The notes: a model not told the origin generated them from the letters alone. A stretch of DNA of 26,052 nucleotides from DATHVI01 sp035461385 (GCA_035461385.1 DATHVI010000060.1:1-26052), one strand, 5' to 3'. Shown: positions 1-8,134, counted from the first letter of the stretch. A program made the numbers and translations.

Positions 1-1085
1 AGAGCGGCGGCCCGGGGAAGGGCTGGTTCCGGATCGTCACCGACCCCTACGAGGCGCGGCGGGTGATCAACCGGGGCAAGCTCGCGGTGGTGATGGGGAT
101 CGAGGTCTCGGAGCCGTTCGGCTGCCGGCGCTGGCTCGGCAACCCGACCTGTGCCGCGGGGCAGATCGACGACTGGCTCGATCGCCTGCACGAGCTCGGG
201 ATCCGCCAGCTCGAGATCACGAACAAGTTCGACAACGGGCTCACCGGGGTCGCCGGCGACTCGGGCGAGATCGGTGTCGTCACCAACCTCGGCAACTTCT
301 ACTCCACCGGCAGCTTCTGGAACTACGGCCACTGCCCCGACGCCGAGAACAGCGACCGCACACCGACCGGCGTCGAGGTCCCGCACAACCACGACCTGAT
401 CGTCGGCCTCGGGCTCGAGGCGCTGCTGCCGCCGCTCGGCGGCGCGCTGCCGGTGTACCCGGCGGCGCCGCACTGCAACCGGCTCGGGCTGACCGCGCTC
501 GGCAAGCACGCGGTCCGCGGGATCGTCGAGCGGGGGATGATCTTCGATCCCGACCACATGAGCGTCAAGGGGCGCGACGAGGCACTCGACGTCATCGAGT
601 CCGAGGGCTATCCCGGGGTGATGTCGTCGCACAGCTGGAGCACCCCCGACGCGGTCGCGCGCCTCCAGCGGCTCGGTGGCGTCGTCGCCCCATCGGCGAG
701 CTCGCCGCGCAACTTCGCCGCCAAGTGGCGGCGGCTGCGGGAGGGCGGCGGCGGCGAGCACTACTTCGGGATCGGCTACGGAGCCGACTCGAACGGGTTC
801 GCGACCCAGCCCGGCCCGCGCGGCCCGGACGTCGAGGACCCGGTCGCCTACCCGTTCCGGTCGTTCGACGGCTCGGCCCGGATCGACCGCCAGGTCTCCG
901 GCGAGCGGGTCTGGGACGTGAACATCGACGGGGTCGCCCACTACGGGCTCTACCCGGACTGGATCGAGGATCTGCGGATCGTCGCCGGGGAGGACGTCGT
1001 CGCCGCCCTCGGCCGCGGCGCCGAGGCGTACCTGCAGATGTGGGAGCGCGCCGACGGGATCGGGCCGGTCCGCTGCGGCGGCTGA
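1..1085 (+). CDS. M19/amidohydrolase-like metallohydrolase, 5' end outside window
   Basis: The reading frame is open from base 3, and codons before the first GTG (63) read as normal protein, so the gene starts upstream of the window. The visible 361 residues contain stretches like those of membrane dipeptidase (M19)/amidohydrolase proteins: VMGIEVSE, FDPDHMS, MSSHSW and GYGADSNG, which match in order the metal-binding Glu, His, Ser-His-Ser and Gly-x-Asp motifs of that family. Substrate is unknown. The TGA at 1083-1085 is followed in the same frame by 140 more open codons encoding what looks like the protein's own C-terminal domain (next entry). The gene may therefore be interrupted, or the stop may be a sequence error. 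Family call is from motifs only; the N-terminal part, including any signal peptide, cannot be seen. Confidence 0.75.
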   Translation, partial: SGGPGKGWFRIVTDPYEARRVINRGKLAVVMGIEVSEPFGCRRWLGNPTCAAGQIDDWLDRLHELGIRQLEITNKFDNGLTGVAGDSGEIGVVTNLGNFYSTGSFWNYGHCPDAENSDRTPTGVEVPHNHDLIVGLGLEALLPPLGGALPVYPAAPHCNRLGLTALGKHAVRGIVERGMIFDPDHMSVKGRDEALDVIESEGYPGVMSSHSWSTPDAVARLQRLGGVVAPSASSPRNFAAKWRRLREGGGGEHYFGIGYGADSNGFATQPGPRGPDVEDPVAYPFRSFDGSARIDRQVSGERVWDVNIDGVAHYGLYPDWIEDLRIVAGEDVVAALGRGAEAYLQMWERADGIGPVRCGG

Positions 1086-1121
1086 GGCGCGAACCGGCTC
1101 AACCGGAACGGGCTCGGCGGC

Positions 1122-1508
1122 GTGATCCGGCTCGGCGACCGTCCCGAGGCGACGCTGCGCCGCGCCGGCCAGCCGGTCGAGCGGACGCGGACCTGGCGCT
1201 GGTGCGCCGGGGCCGGGCGCGAGGACGACACGAGGCGGGTGGTGGCCGGGTTCACGGCCGGCCCGCAGATCGGGATCGTCGCCAGCACCCTCCGCGCCCA
1301 TCGCGCCGGACCGATCCGGCCCGGCGCGCCGCTCCGCCGGCTCCGCCGGCACGCGGAGCGGCTTCGCCCGGGGCTCTGGGTCCGCCGCGCCGGCAACCGC
1401 AGCTCGTTCGTCTACCGCGTCCGCGAGCGGCGGGTCCGCGAGGTCGGGGTCGCCGCGCGCGCGATCGCCCGACGCCCGGCGGTGCTCCGGCGCCATCTGG
1501 TCGGCTGA
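1122..1508 (+). CDS. Detached C-terminal domain of the preceding hydrolase
   Basis: This frame is the same as that of the upstream hydrolase. The codons between its TGA and this GTG (1086-1121: GANRLNRNGLGG) already read as protein, so I think this is the C-terminal part of one ancestral gene rather than an independent one. The segment is basic, begins IRLGDRPEATLRRAGQP and has VASTLRAHRAG and FVYRVRERRVREVGV further on. It resembles a domain that I recall at the C-terminus of secreted hydrolases in Solirubrobacterales-like actinobacteria (memory, not a search). There is no ribosome binding site before GTG 1122. As a separate protein it would be 128 residues. Either it is translated by readthrough or reinitiation, or this is a pseudogene fragment, or the TGA is a base-call error. 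Confidence 0.45.
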   Translation: MIRLGDRPEATLRRAGQPVERTRTWRWCAGAGREDDTRRVVAGFTAGPQIGIVASTLRAHRAGPIRPGAPLRRLRRHAERLRPGLWVRRAGNRSSFVYRVRERRVREVGVAARAIARRPAVLRRHLVG

Positions 1509-1601
1509 TCGCGCCGCGCGAGCTTCCGCGCCAGATGCGAAACTCTGGACCTCGCCAGGGTTTTCGACAGTACCCGCTCAACCACGCGTCAAGGACTCAC
1601 C

Positions 1602-2552
1602 ATGGCCCATTCAGTTCCTCGTCCGTTCACCCTTGTTCGTGCGCTCGCGCTCGCGGTTGCGCTCGTCGCGGCCGGCGCGCTGCTCGCCACCGCCTCGCCG
1701 GCGCGAGCCGCCGAGCTCACCTGTCCCGCGACCTTCCACGTCCTCCACGACGATCGTGTCGGGGCGCTCGAGCTTCCGGAGGGCCATTACGAGATCACCG
1801 TCCTCGACGAGGAGAAGCTCACCTGCGAGCGCGCCGCCGACCTGTTCCGGCGCTTCCTCGAGGACTTCGACGGCAACCTGCCGGGGCGCTGGCGGGTGAT
1901 CGCCGCCGAGTCGGAGTTCCGCTGGGCGCATTCGGAGCTCGGCTTCCGGGTCAGCCGCCACGATGATCCGAACGGCCACGGCGGCGGCAGGCACCCGGCG
2001 ACGGGGAGCGTCTGCCCGTTCCTGTTCACCGTCCTCCACAACGACCACATCGGCAAGCTCAGCCTGCCGAAGGGGCAGTACCGGATCACCACCCTGTCGG
2101 TCGACCGCCCGAGCTGCCAGCGGGCGTCGAAGCTGTTCGCCCGCTTCCTCCAGGACTGGGACGGCAAGCTGCCCAGCCCGTGGCGGCTGCATGTGAACAC
2201 GGCGACGTTCTCGAAGAACCCGCACTACGGCTTCCGGGTCAAGCGCGTCGGCGGCGGCGGCGGGGGCGGGGGCGGTCACGTCCATCCGGCGGGCGGCGCC
2301 CAGCGCTGCCCGGGGACGTTCCGCGTCCTCCACAACGACCGGATCGGCAAGCTGCGGCTGCCGAAGGGCAAGTACCGGGTCACGGTGCTGAAGCCGAAGC
2401 GCCTCGGCTGCTCGAAGGCCTCACGCCTTCTCACCCAGTTCCTCCAGGACGTCGACGGCAAGCTCCCCGGCCACTGGCGGGTGAAGGCGAAGACCGCGAC
2501 CTTCCTCCGCGGCACCGGCGGGGTCGGCTTCCGGGTGAAGCTGGTGCGCTGA
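1602..2552 (+). CDS. Secreted protein with three copies of an unknown ~79-residue domain
   Basis: The 316-residue product starts at ATG 1602, with AAGGA (1591-1595) as ribosome binding site. Residues 8-36 form a signal peptide ending in the cleavage motif ARA, so the protein is exported. The mature part is three direct repeats, at about 41-119, 138-215 and 236-316. Each has CPxxFxVLHxDxIGxLxLPxG, then Y-x-I/V-T-x-L, a second Cys, the stretch FLxDxDGxLPxxWR, and a final GFRV. The two Cys per repeat (about 35 residues apart) could form a disulfide outside the cell. Linkers are Gly/His rich, one with nine glycines in a row. I do not recognise the domain. The repeats are diverged enough to be old. 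Possible roles (surface or matrix binding) are guesses. Confidence 0.85.
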   Translation: MAHSVPRPFTLVRALALAVALVAAGALLATASPARAAELTCPATFHVLHDDRVGALELPEGHYEITVLDEEKLTCERAADLFRRFLEDFDGNLPGRWRVIAAESEFRWAHSELGFRVSRHDDPNGHGGGRHPATGSVCPFLFTVLHNDHIGKLSLPKGQYRITTLSVDRPSCQRASKLFARFLQDWDGKLPSPWRLHVNTATFSKNPHYGFRVKRVGGGGGGGGGHVHPAGGAQRCPGTFRVLHNDRIGKLRLPKGKYRVTVLKPKRLGCSKASRLLTQFLQDVDGKLPGHWRVKAKTATFLRGTGGVGFRVKLVR

Positions 2553-2601
2553 GCCCGGCGCCGCGTCCAATCGGGCGCGGGTCGTAACTAAGGCGTGACG
2601 A

Positions 2602-2613
2602 ATGGCGCGCCAT
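2602..2613. promoter_or_regulatory. Perfect 12-bp palindrome upstream of the AbiEi-like gene
   Basis: ATGGCGCGCCAT is a perfect palindrome ending 22 bp before the GTG at 2636. AbiEi-type antitoxins are known to repress their own promoter through inverted repeats, so this is a candidate autoregulatory operator. In DNA of this GC content a 12-bp palindrome can also arise by chance. Confidence 0.25.
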
Positions 2614-2635
2614 AGGCGCGTGGTCGGGCGCGATC

Positions 2636-3640
2636 GTGCGCGTGATGCCAGACGGACGTCGATTCACGCACCTGCTGTGTGGCCAGATCTACGTCCGTCG
2701 AGCGGAGGGCGACGATGAGGCGATCGGCGAGGTCGCGACGCGGCAAGGCGGCATCGTCAGCCGTTCCCAGCTTGCCGAGCTCGGCGTCGGACGGCGCGCG
2801 ATCGAGCATCGGATGAGGACCGGCCGCCTGCGCCGGATCCACCCGGGCGTCTACGCGGTCGGGCACGGGGCGATCGGCCTGACCGGATTCGCGTTCGCCG
2901 CCGTCGCGTCGGTCGCTCCCGGGGCGGCGAGCCACGCGACCGCCGTCGCTCTGTGGGGGCTCGGCGAGGAGCCCGCGGGGCCGGTCCACGTGACCGCGAC
3001 GGGGCGGCGCCGCCCGCGTCGGGGCGTGGTCGTCCATCACGCGGTTCTCCCGCCGGCTGATCGAGCGTTGATTGAGGGAATCCCGGTGACGAGTGTCGCG
3101 CGGACGATCCTCGACGAATCCGCAGTACGAAGCCGCCAGAGGCTGCGACGGCTGGTCAAGGAGGCGGAGTTCGCCGGCCTTGTCGACTGCGACGCTCTGG
3201 CGGACGTCCTCGCCCGCCACCCCCGTCGCCGTGGCCGTCGAGCCCTGGCGCGAATCGTCGACGAGTACGTGCTCGGTGCCGGGCGCACGCGCAGCGAGCT
3301 CGAGGACCGGTTCCTGGCGTTCCGTGCCAGCCGCGGGCTGCCGATGCCGGAGACGAACGTCGTCCTCGACCTGCCGAGCGGAAAGATCGAGGTCGACTGC
3401 CTCTGGCGGGACGCCCGACTCGTCGTCGAGCTCGACGGTCGCCAGGCGCACTCGACCGCGGGGGCGTTCGAGGCCGATCGGGCGCGCGATCGGCGTCTCG
3501 TCGCGGCCGGATGGAGGCCGATGCGCGTCACCTGGGCGCACTTGCACCGTGACTCCGACACACTCGAGCGCGAGATTCGTGGCGCTCTCGACACCGCCAG
3601 CGCGGACGCACGTCGATCTGGGCACACGGTGGGGGCCTGA
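2636..3640 (+). CDS. AbiEi-like antitoxin domain fused to DUF559 (Vsr-like nuclease fold)
   Basis: The protein has 334 residues. About 28-85 match the N-terminal winged-helix of AbiEi-type antitoxins: GEVATRQGGIVSRSQL, then RMRTGRLRRIHPGVYAVGH. The C-terminal third is DUF559, related to the very-short-patch-repair endonuclease fold (PD-(D/E)XK): IEVDCLWRDARLVVELDG near residues 252-268, then FEADRARDRRLVAAGWRPMR. The Asp of VDCLW and the Glu of VVELDG sit where the metal ligands of this fold are expected. This combination is frequent in actinobacteria and usually stands alone. No AbiEii nucleotidyltransferase toxin lies beside it, so a functional toxin-antitoxin pair is not supported. GTG 2636, GTG 2642 and ATG 2645 are all possible starts. 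Its target is unknown. Confidence 0.8.
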   Translation: MRVMPDGRRFTHLLCGQIYVRRAEGDDEAIGEVATRQGGIVSRSQLAELGVGRRAIEHRMRTGRLRRIHPGVYAVGHGAIGLTGFAFAAVASVAPGAASHATAVALWGLGEEPAGPVHVTATGRRRPRRGVVVHHAVLPPADRALIEGIPVTSVARTILDESAVRSRQRLRRLVKEAEFAGLVDCDALADVLARHPRRRGRRALARIVDEYVLGAGRTRSELEDRFLAFRASRGLPMPETNVVLDLPSGKIEVDCLWRDARLVVELDGRQAHSTAGAFEADRARDRRLVAAGWRPMRVTWAHLHRDSDTLEREIRGALDTASADARRSGHTVGA

Positions 3641-3675
3641 ATCGACGCGCGTCCGGGTGGCGCGCGGCCGGGGAG

Positions 3676-5226
3676 TCACTCAGTAGGAAGGGTCGCGTCG
3701 AGGCCGGGGGCGTTGAAGGTGCAGCGGTCGCTGTCGGGGCAGAGGGTGTCGATCACGACCCGCGAGGCCTGCGCCTCGCCCGAGAACGGCTCGATCGAGA
3801 TCAGGTCGACCGAGCGTAGCGCCGGCGTCGCCTGGGAGAAGTTGAGCTCGGCGAAGCCGATCGCGAGGCGGCCGGCGTCGAAGACCCCGCCGGCGCCGAC
3901 CGAGCCGGCGTCGACGACGACGATGTCGCCGTAGAGGTGGATCTCCTGGCGGTGGGTATGGCCGGTGGCGATCGTCAGGTCGCCGGCGTCGCCGCGCTCG
4001 AACAGGGTCTCGGCGAGCCGCCTCGCGAGCGCGCTCTGGTGGACCATGACCACGTCCGGGGCCGGATCGAGCGAGTCGAACCAGGCGGTCAGCTCGCTCG
4101 CCGCCTGCTCGAACGCGGCCTCGGGGTGGGGGAGGTCGTCGAAGGTCACCGGCCGATCGGGCGGGTCGCCCTCGCCGCGCCACTCGAGCGGGTCGGCGAA
4201 GCCGGAGATCGCAAGCCCGTCGACCTCGATCGTCGGCGAGCCCGCGACGGCGCCCGAGGGATCGAGGCGTCCGCTCTGCTCGAGCACGGTCACGCCCTGG
4301 AGCGCGAGCCGCTCCATCAGCGCGCCCGAGTCGTGATTGCCGGAGACCGCGATCACCCGCTTGCCGAACGCCGCCACCCGCGGCGCCAGCGCCGCCGACT
4401 CGGCGGCGCCGCCGCGCTGGCCGAAGTCGCCCGCGAGGAGCAGTGGCGCGTCCCCGATCGCCCGCGCGAGCGGGTCGACGACGAGCGCGTTGCCGTGCAG
4501 GTCGGAGGCGAGGTAGAGCCGCCGGCCGGGCGCCTCGTCCTCGACCGGCACCTCGGCGAGGACCGCGGTGATGCTGCGCAGGACGCTGGCGAAGGTTGAG
4601 CCGTACTCGCTCTGCACCCGCTCGTCCTCGGCGACCTCGAGGATCCGCCCGAGCTCGGCGCCGCGGGCGAAGTAGGTCGGGCTCTCGAACGCCTGCGCGT
4701 CGAACGTCGCCTCGGCCGCCCAGAGGCTGACGACCGCGGTCAGCGCCGCAAGCCCGGATCCGAGGACGACGAGCGCCCAGCGCGGGCGGAGGCCGCGCCA
4801 GAGCAGGGTCGCGAGCACGAGCAGCACCAGCGCGCCCGCCGCGCCCCACGCGAACGCGCGGGCGACCGTCGCCCGGGCGCCGTCGCGGAGCTCCGCCTCG
4901 GTCGTCGCGAGCACCGAGAGGTCACCGTCGGCGGCCCGCAGCAGGGCCGGCCGCTCGAGCGAGCGGAGCTCGCCGCGGAGCGTGAACGGGGCGTCGTAGG
5001 GGTCGGCGCGAAGCCCCCAGTCGGCGACCGGGACGATCGCCTCGGCACTGCCGCCGAACGAGGGATGGACGGAGATCGCGACCCGTCCGATCGACGTCTC
5101 GACCGTGCTCGGTCCGGCCAGCCGCCAGCCGAGCGCCGTGCCCGCGACGACGAGCGCCGCCGCGAGCACGGCGAGCAGCGCCCAGCGAAGGACGGCTCGG
5201 CGCTCCGGGAGCTTCGGGCGAGACAC
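3676..5226 (-). CDS. Membrane-anchored calcineurin-like metallophosphoesterase
   Basis: The frame is open far upstream, but the part before 5226 overlaps the divergent SDR, so I place the start at GTG 5226 (516 residues). Three hydrophobic segments lie at about 12-34, 122-143 and 149-171. The metallophosphoesterase domain follows with all five motifs: DLHGN (242-246), GD (266-267), GNHD (296-299), H396 in VMVHQ, and GHTH (422-425). With the basic N-terminus inside, three crossings would put the catalytic domain outside the cell. That suggests hydrolysis of an external or cell-envelope phosphoester rather than a cytoplasmic nucleotide, but this is inference. No Shine-Dalgarno precedes the GTG. 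A TACCCT hexamer sits 7 nt upstream, suggesting a leaderless transcript. The substrate is not identifiable. Confidence 0.85.
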   Translation of the reverse strand: MSRPKLPERRAVLRWALLAVLAAALVVAGTALGWRLAGPSTVETSIGRVAISVHPSFGGSAEAIVPVADWGLRADPYDAPFTLRGELRSLERPALLRAADGDLSVLATTEAELRDGARATVARAFAWGAAGALVLLVLATLLWRGLRPRWALVVLGSGLAALTAVVSLWAAEATFDAQAFESPTYFARGAELGRILEVAEDERVQSEYGSTFASVLRSITAVLAEVPVEDEAPGRRLYLASDLHGNALVVDPLARAIGDAPLLLAGDFGQRGGAAESAALAPRVAAFGKRVIAVSGNHDSGALMERLALQGVTVLEQSGRLDPSGAVAGSPTIEVDGLAISGFADPLEWRGEGDPPDRPVTFDDLPHPEAAFEQAASELTAWFDSLDPAPDVVMVHQSALARRLAETLFERGDAGDLTIATGHTHRQEIHLYGDIVVVDAGSVGAGGVFDAGRLAIGFAELNFSQATPALRSVDLISIEPFSGEAQASRVVIDTLCPDSDRCTFNAPGLDATLPTE

Positions 5227-5233
5227 GCCGAGG

Positions 5234-5239
5234 AGGGTA
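5234..5239 (-). promoter_or_regulatory. -10 element (TACCCT) of the metallophosphoesterase
   Basis: TACCCT fits the actinobacterial TANNNT -10 consensus. It is separated from the GTG start by exactly 7 nt, so transcription would begin at or next to the start codon. No clear -35 is visible. Confidence 0.4.
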
Positions 5240-5332
5240 AAGCCGCAACCCGCCGCGGCCGGCGGTCGCGCCGGGCGTCGCGGCCACCGATACGCTTGTA
5301 CCAATCGAAGGCGGCGAGGAGGAGCGAGGCGA

Positions 5333-6235
5333 ATGGCAGACGAACCGCGTTCACTGCACGGCAAGGTCGCGGCGATCACCGGGGGCGCCCGGGGGATCGG
5401 CAAGGCGACGGCGGCGGCGCTCGCCCGCGAGGGGATGCGGGTGGCGATCGGCGACCTCGACCGCGAGCTCGCCGAGCGAACTGCGGCCGAGATCGGCGGC
5501 GAGACGCTTGCGCTCGAGCTCGACGTGACCGACCGGGACTCGTTCGCGGCGTTCATCGACCAGGTCTCCGAGCGCCTCGGCTCGCTCGACGTCCTCGTCA
5601 ACAACGCCGGGATCATGCCGCTCGGCCCGTTCGTCGACGAGGACGACGCGACGACGCGGAGGATCATCGACATCAACCTCTGGGGCGTGCTCCACGGGAT
5701 GAAGCTCGCGCTTCCCGGAATGCGGCGCCGGGGCGTCGGCCACATCGTCAATATCGCCTCGCAGGCGGGCAAGATCGGGCTCCCCGGGGGCGCGACCTAT
5801 GCGGCGTCCAAGCACGCCGTGGTCGGCATCTCCGAGGCCGTCCGCGCGGAGAACCTCGACGCCGGGATCGACGTCTCGTGGGTGATGCCGAACGTCGTCA
5901 ACACCGAGCTCGGGAGGGGCACGGCGCGCGGTCTCGGGGTCCGGGTGGTAGAGCCCGAGGACGTCGCCGAGGCGATCGTCTCCGAGCTCAAGCGGCCCCG
6001 CTTCGAGGTCTGGGTGCCGCGCTCGGGCGGGCCGCTGTTCAAGTTCGGACGCGCGCTCCCGCGGCGCTGGGCCGAGGCGCTCGGACGCGCCCTCGGAGCG
6101 ACGCGGGTGCTCGCCGAGGCCGACCCCGCGGCGCGGGCCGCCTACCACCAGCGCGCTGCCCGCTCCGAGCCGGGTCTCGAGCCCGGGTCGGCGGAGGCGG
6201 AGAAGGTCGCCGACGCCGCCGAGGCCCCTCGCTGA
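5333..6235 (+). CDS. Short-chain dehydrogenase/reductase, classical type
   Basis: The 300-residue protein starts at ATG 5333, preceded by a strong AGGAGG (5317-5322). It has the NAD(P) motif TGGARGIG (16-23), NNAG (90-93), and the active-site residues N115, S143, Y156 and K160 (YAASK). Asp41 and Asp43 after the second strand (GDLD) favour NAD(H) over NADP(H). Residues after about 230 form a tail beyond the usual 250-residue core, ending in a Glu/Ala-rich stretch. A TACGCT hexamer at 5291-5296 is a plausible -10. The gene runs toward the P450 gene, and the two stop codons are 24 bp apart. The substrate cannot be deduced. Confidence 0.88.
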   Translation: MADEPRSLHGKVAAITGGARGIGKATAAALAREGMRVAIGDLDRELAERTAAEIGGETLALELDVTDRDSFAAFIDQVSERLGSLDVLVNNAGIMPLGPFVDEDDATTRRIIDINLWGVLHGMKLALPGMRRRGVGHIVNIASQAGKIGLPGGATYAASKHAVVGISEAVRAENLDAGIDVSWVMPNVVNTELGRGTARGLGVRVVEPEDVAEAIVSELKRPRFEVWVPRSGGPLFKFGRALPRRWAEALGRALGATRVLAEADPAARAAYHQRAARSEPGLEPGSAEAEKVADAAEAPR

Positions 6236-6259
6236 GCTGAGCGGCCGGCGGGGCTCGCG

Positions 6260-7723
6260 CTAGGCGCGCTCGCGGACGCGCATCTCGAGCCCGCCCTCGG
6301 GGGTCAGCGTCGGCGCCTGGCGGATCGTCATCGTCCGGCCGGGCAGGAGCTCGACGCGATGCCGCTGCAGGAGCATGCTCGCGACCAGCTTGACCTCGGT
6401 CTGGCCGAAGCGCTTGCCGATGCAGATCCGCGAGCCGCCGCCGAACGGGACGTAGGCGCCGCGCGGCAGGGCCGCCTTCCGCTCGCGTTCGAACCGCTCG
6501 GGGATGAACGCCTCGGGGTCGGGGAAGACCTCGGGGATCCGGTGGCTCGCCCAGGATGAGTAGTTGACGTAGGCGCCGGCGGGGACGCGGTGCCCCGCGA
6601 ACTCGAAGTCGCGCACCGCTCGCCGGGGCCCGACCCATGCCGGCGGATAGAGCCGCAGGGTCTCGTCGAGGACCATGTCGAGGTACGGGAGCCGGCCATG
6701 GAGCTGCTCCGGCCCCGGAGGGTCGCCGCCGAGCACCGTGTCGAGCTCGGAGGCGACGCGCTCGAGCGTCGCCGGGTTTCGCGCCAGCTCGTAGAGCAGG
6801 AAAGAGAGCGTCGAGGTGGCGGTGTCGTGACCCGCGAACATCAGCGTCATCACCTGGTCGCGGACTTCCTCGTCGGCGAGCGCCGAGCCGTCCTCGTCGC
6901 GCGCGGCGAGCAGCAGGCTGAGGATGTCCCGGCGCCCCGGATCCGGCGACGCGCGCCGCTGCGCGATCTCGCCGTAGACGATCCGGTCGAGGACCCGCCG
7001 CGACTCGACCATCCGCCGAAACGGGGAGCGCGGCCCGCGCAGCAGGCGGAGGTGGAAGTCGATCCCGTAGAAGCTGAGCGCCCGCTCGAAGTGCTCGGCC
7101 GCCATCCGGCCCTTGCCGGCATCGTCGGGATCGAGTCCGAGCAGGGCCCGCATCGCGATCCGCATCGCCAGGTCGCGGGCCCAGTGGTAGACGTCGACGA
7201 CCTCGCCGGCCCGCCAGCCGGCGAGCGCCGCCTCCGCCTCTACGGCCATCGTCTCGGTCGCGGCCCCGATCCGCTCGCGGTGGAAGGCCGGCATCATGAT
7301 CCGCCGCGCGCGGTCGTGATAGGCGCCGTCGATCGTCAGCAGCCCGTCGCCGAGCAGCGGGATCAGGTCGCCGAAGCTGCCCTCGCGCCAGTTGAAGCTC
7401 TCGGGATCGGTGACGGTGATGTAGTGGTTGGCCTCCGGGCCGAGCATCCAGACGACCCTGGTGTGGAGGATGCGGACGCTGAAGATCGGCCCGTGGCGCT
7501 CATACAGCGAGAGCAGGATCGGCAGCGGGTCACGCGCCATCTGCAGCGTGCGGCCGAGGTTGAGGTCGCTCGGGCCGGGCGGGAAGCTCGTCCGCGCCCA
7601 GTGCTCGGTGACGAGATCGTCGACAAGCCGGAGGATCGGGTTCGGCGAGCGTTGCGCGGGCCGCTTCGCGGCGCCGGTCACCGGCGCCGGGTGGTGAGCG
7701 GCGGTGCGCTCGACCGTGGCCAC
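6260..7723 (-). CDS. Cytochrome P450
   Basis: This is a full-length P450 of 487 residues. It has the I-helix oxygen-activation motif AGHDTA (297-302), ExxR as ETLR (354-357), PERF (408-411) and the heme loop FGGGSRICIG (427-436) with Cys434 as heme ligand. The overall pattern (PERF, PFGGGSR) is closer to CYP4/CYP102-like P450s than to the camphor type. No ferredoxin or reductase gene is in the window, so electrons must come from elsewhere. I chose GTG 7723: the longer open frame upstream is not P450-like, and a TAGGAT hexamer sits 7 nt before this GTG, consistent with a leaderless mRNA. There is no Shine-Dalgarno. The substrate is unknown; fatty acid or terpenoid hydroxylation would fit the subgroup. 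Confidence 0.93.
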   Translation of the reverse strand: MATVERTAAHHPAPVTGAAKRPAQRSPNPILRLVDDLVTEHWARTSFPPGPSDLNLGRTLQMARDPLPILLSLYERHGPIFSVRILHTRVVWMLGPEANHYITVTDPESFNWREGSFGDLIPLLGDGLLTIDGAYHDRARRIMMPAFHRERIGAATETMAVEAEAALAGWRAGEVVDVYHWARDLAMRIAMRALLGLDPDDAGKGRMAAEHFERALSFYGIDFHLRLLRGPRSPFRRMVESRRVLDRIVYGEIAQRRASPDPGRRDILSLLLAARDEDGSALADEEVRDQVMTLMFAGHDTATSTLSFLLYELARNPATLERVASELDTVLGGDPPGPEQLHGRLPYLDMVLDETLRLYPPAWVGPRRAVRDFEFAGHRVPAGAYVNYSSWASHRIPEVFPDPEAFIPERFERERKAALPRGAYVPFGGGSRICIGKRFGQTEVKLVASMLLQRHRVELLPGRTMTIRQAPTLTPEGGLEMRVRERA

Positions 7724-7730
7724 GTGACTG

Positions 7731-7736
7731 ATCCTA
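7731..7736 (-). promoter_or_regulatory. -10 element (TAGGAT) of the P450 gene
   Basis: TAGGAT matches TANNNT and is 7 nt from the GTG start of the P450, which predicts a transcript starting at the initiation codon. Confidence 0.4.
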
Positions 7737-7831
7737 GAGGCCGTGCATCCGCGCCGCGAAGGGTCCGCGGCGCGGTGCCGCGAGCGCGGGGCCGCTCGCA
7801 TAGAGTTCGGCCCCGCAGGAAGGAGGACGAT

Positions 7832-8134
7832 GTGCACGCACGGGTGACGACGATGACGCTCGATCCCGAACGCCTCGACGAGGCGGTCGCCAGACTCGAG
7901 GAGGAGGACCTTCCGCGGTTCAGCGGCCTCGACGGCTTCCGCGGGTTCACCCTCCTGATCGAGCGTGCCGGAGCGCGGGTGATCGGGACCAGCTACTGGA
8001 GCACGAAGGAGCAGATGGACGCCGCCGAGTCGGAGGTCAGCGGGCTGCGACGGCGGACGGCCGAGATCGGCAACGCGAAGGCCGAGCCCGAGGTCCAGCG
8101 GTTCGAGGTCGCGATCGACACGTTCGTGCGCTGA
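7832..8134 (+). CDS. Small dimeric alpha/beta-barrel (ABM-like) protein
   Basis: The 100-residue product starts at GTG 7832. AGGAGG at 7821-7826 is 5 nt upstream, and TAGAGT (7801-7806) is a plausible -10. The ATG one base out of register at 7830 is not in the coding frame. The sequence has the pattern of antibiotic-biosynthesis-monooxygenase-like/stress-responsive barrel proteins: strand TMTLDPERLDEA, then GFRGFTLLIERAGARVIGTSYWSTKEQM, then a helix and the closing strand RFEVAIDTFV. Such proteins form dimers. Some are cofactor-free oxygenases, but many have no known reaction. It diverges from the P450 gene. A joint role with the P450 is possible but unsupported. Confidence 0.7.
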   Translation: MHARVTTMTLDPERLDEAVARLEEEDLPRFSGLDGFRGFTLLIERAGARVIGTSYWSTKEQMDAAESEVSGLRRRTAEIGNAKAEPEVQRFEVAIDTFVR

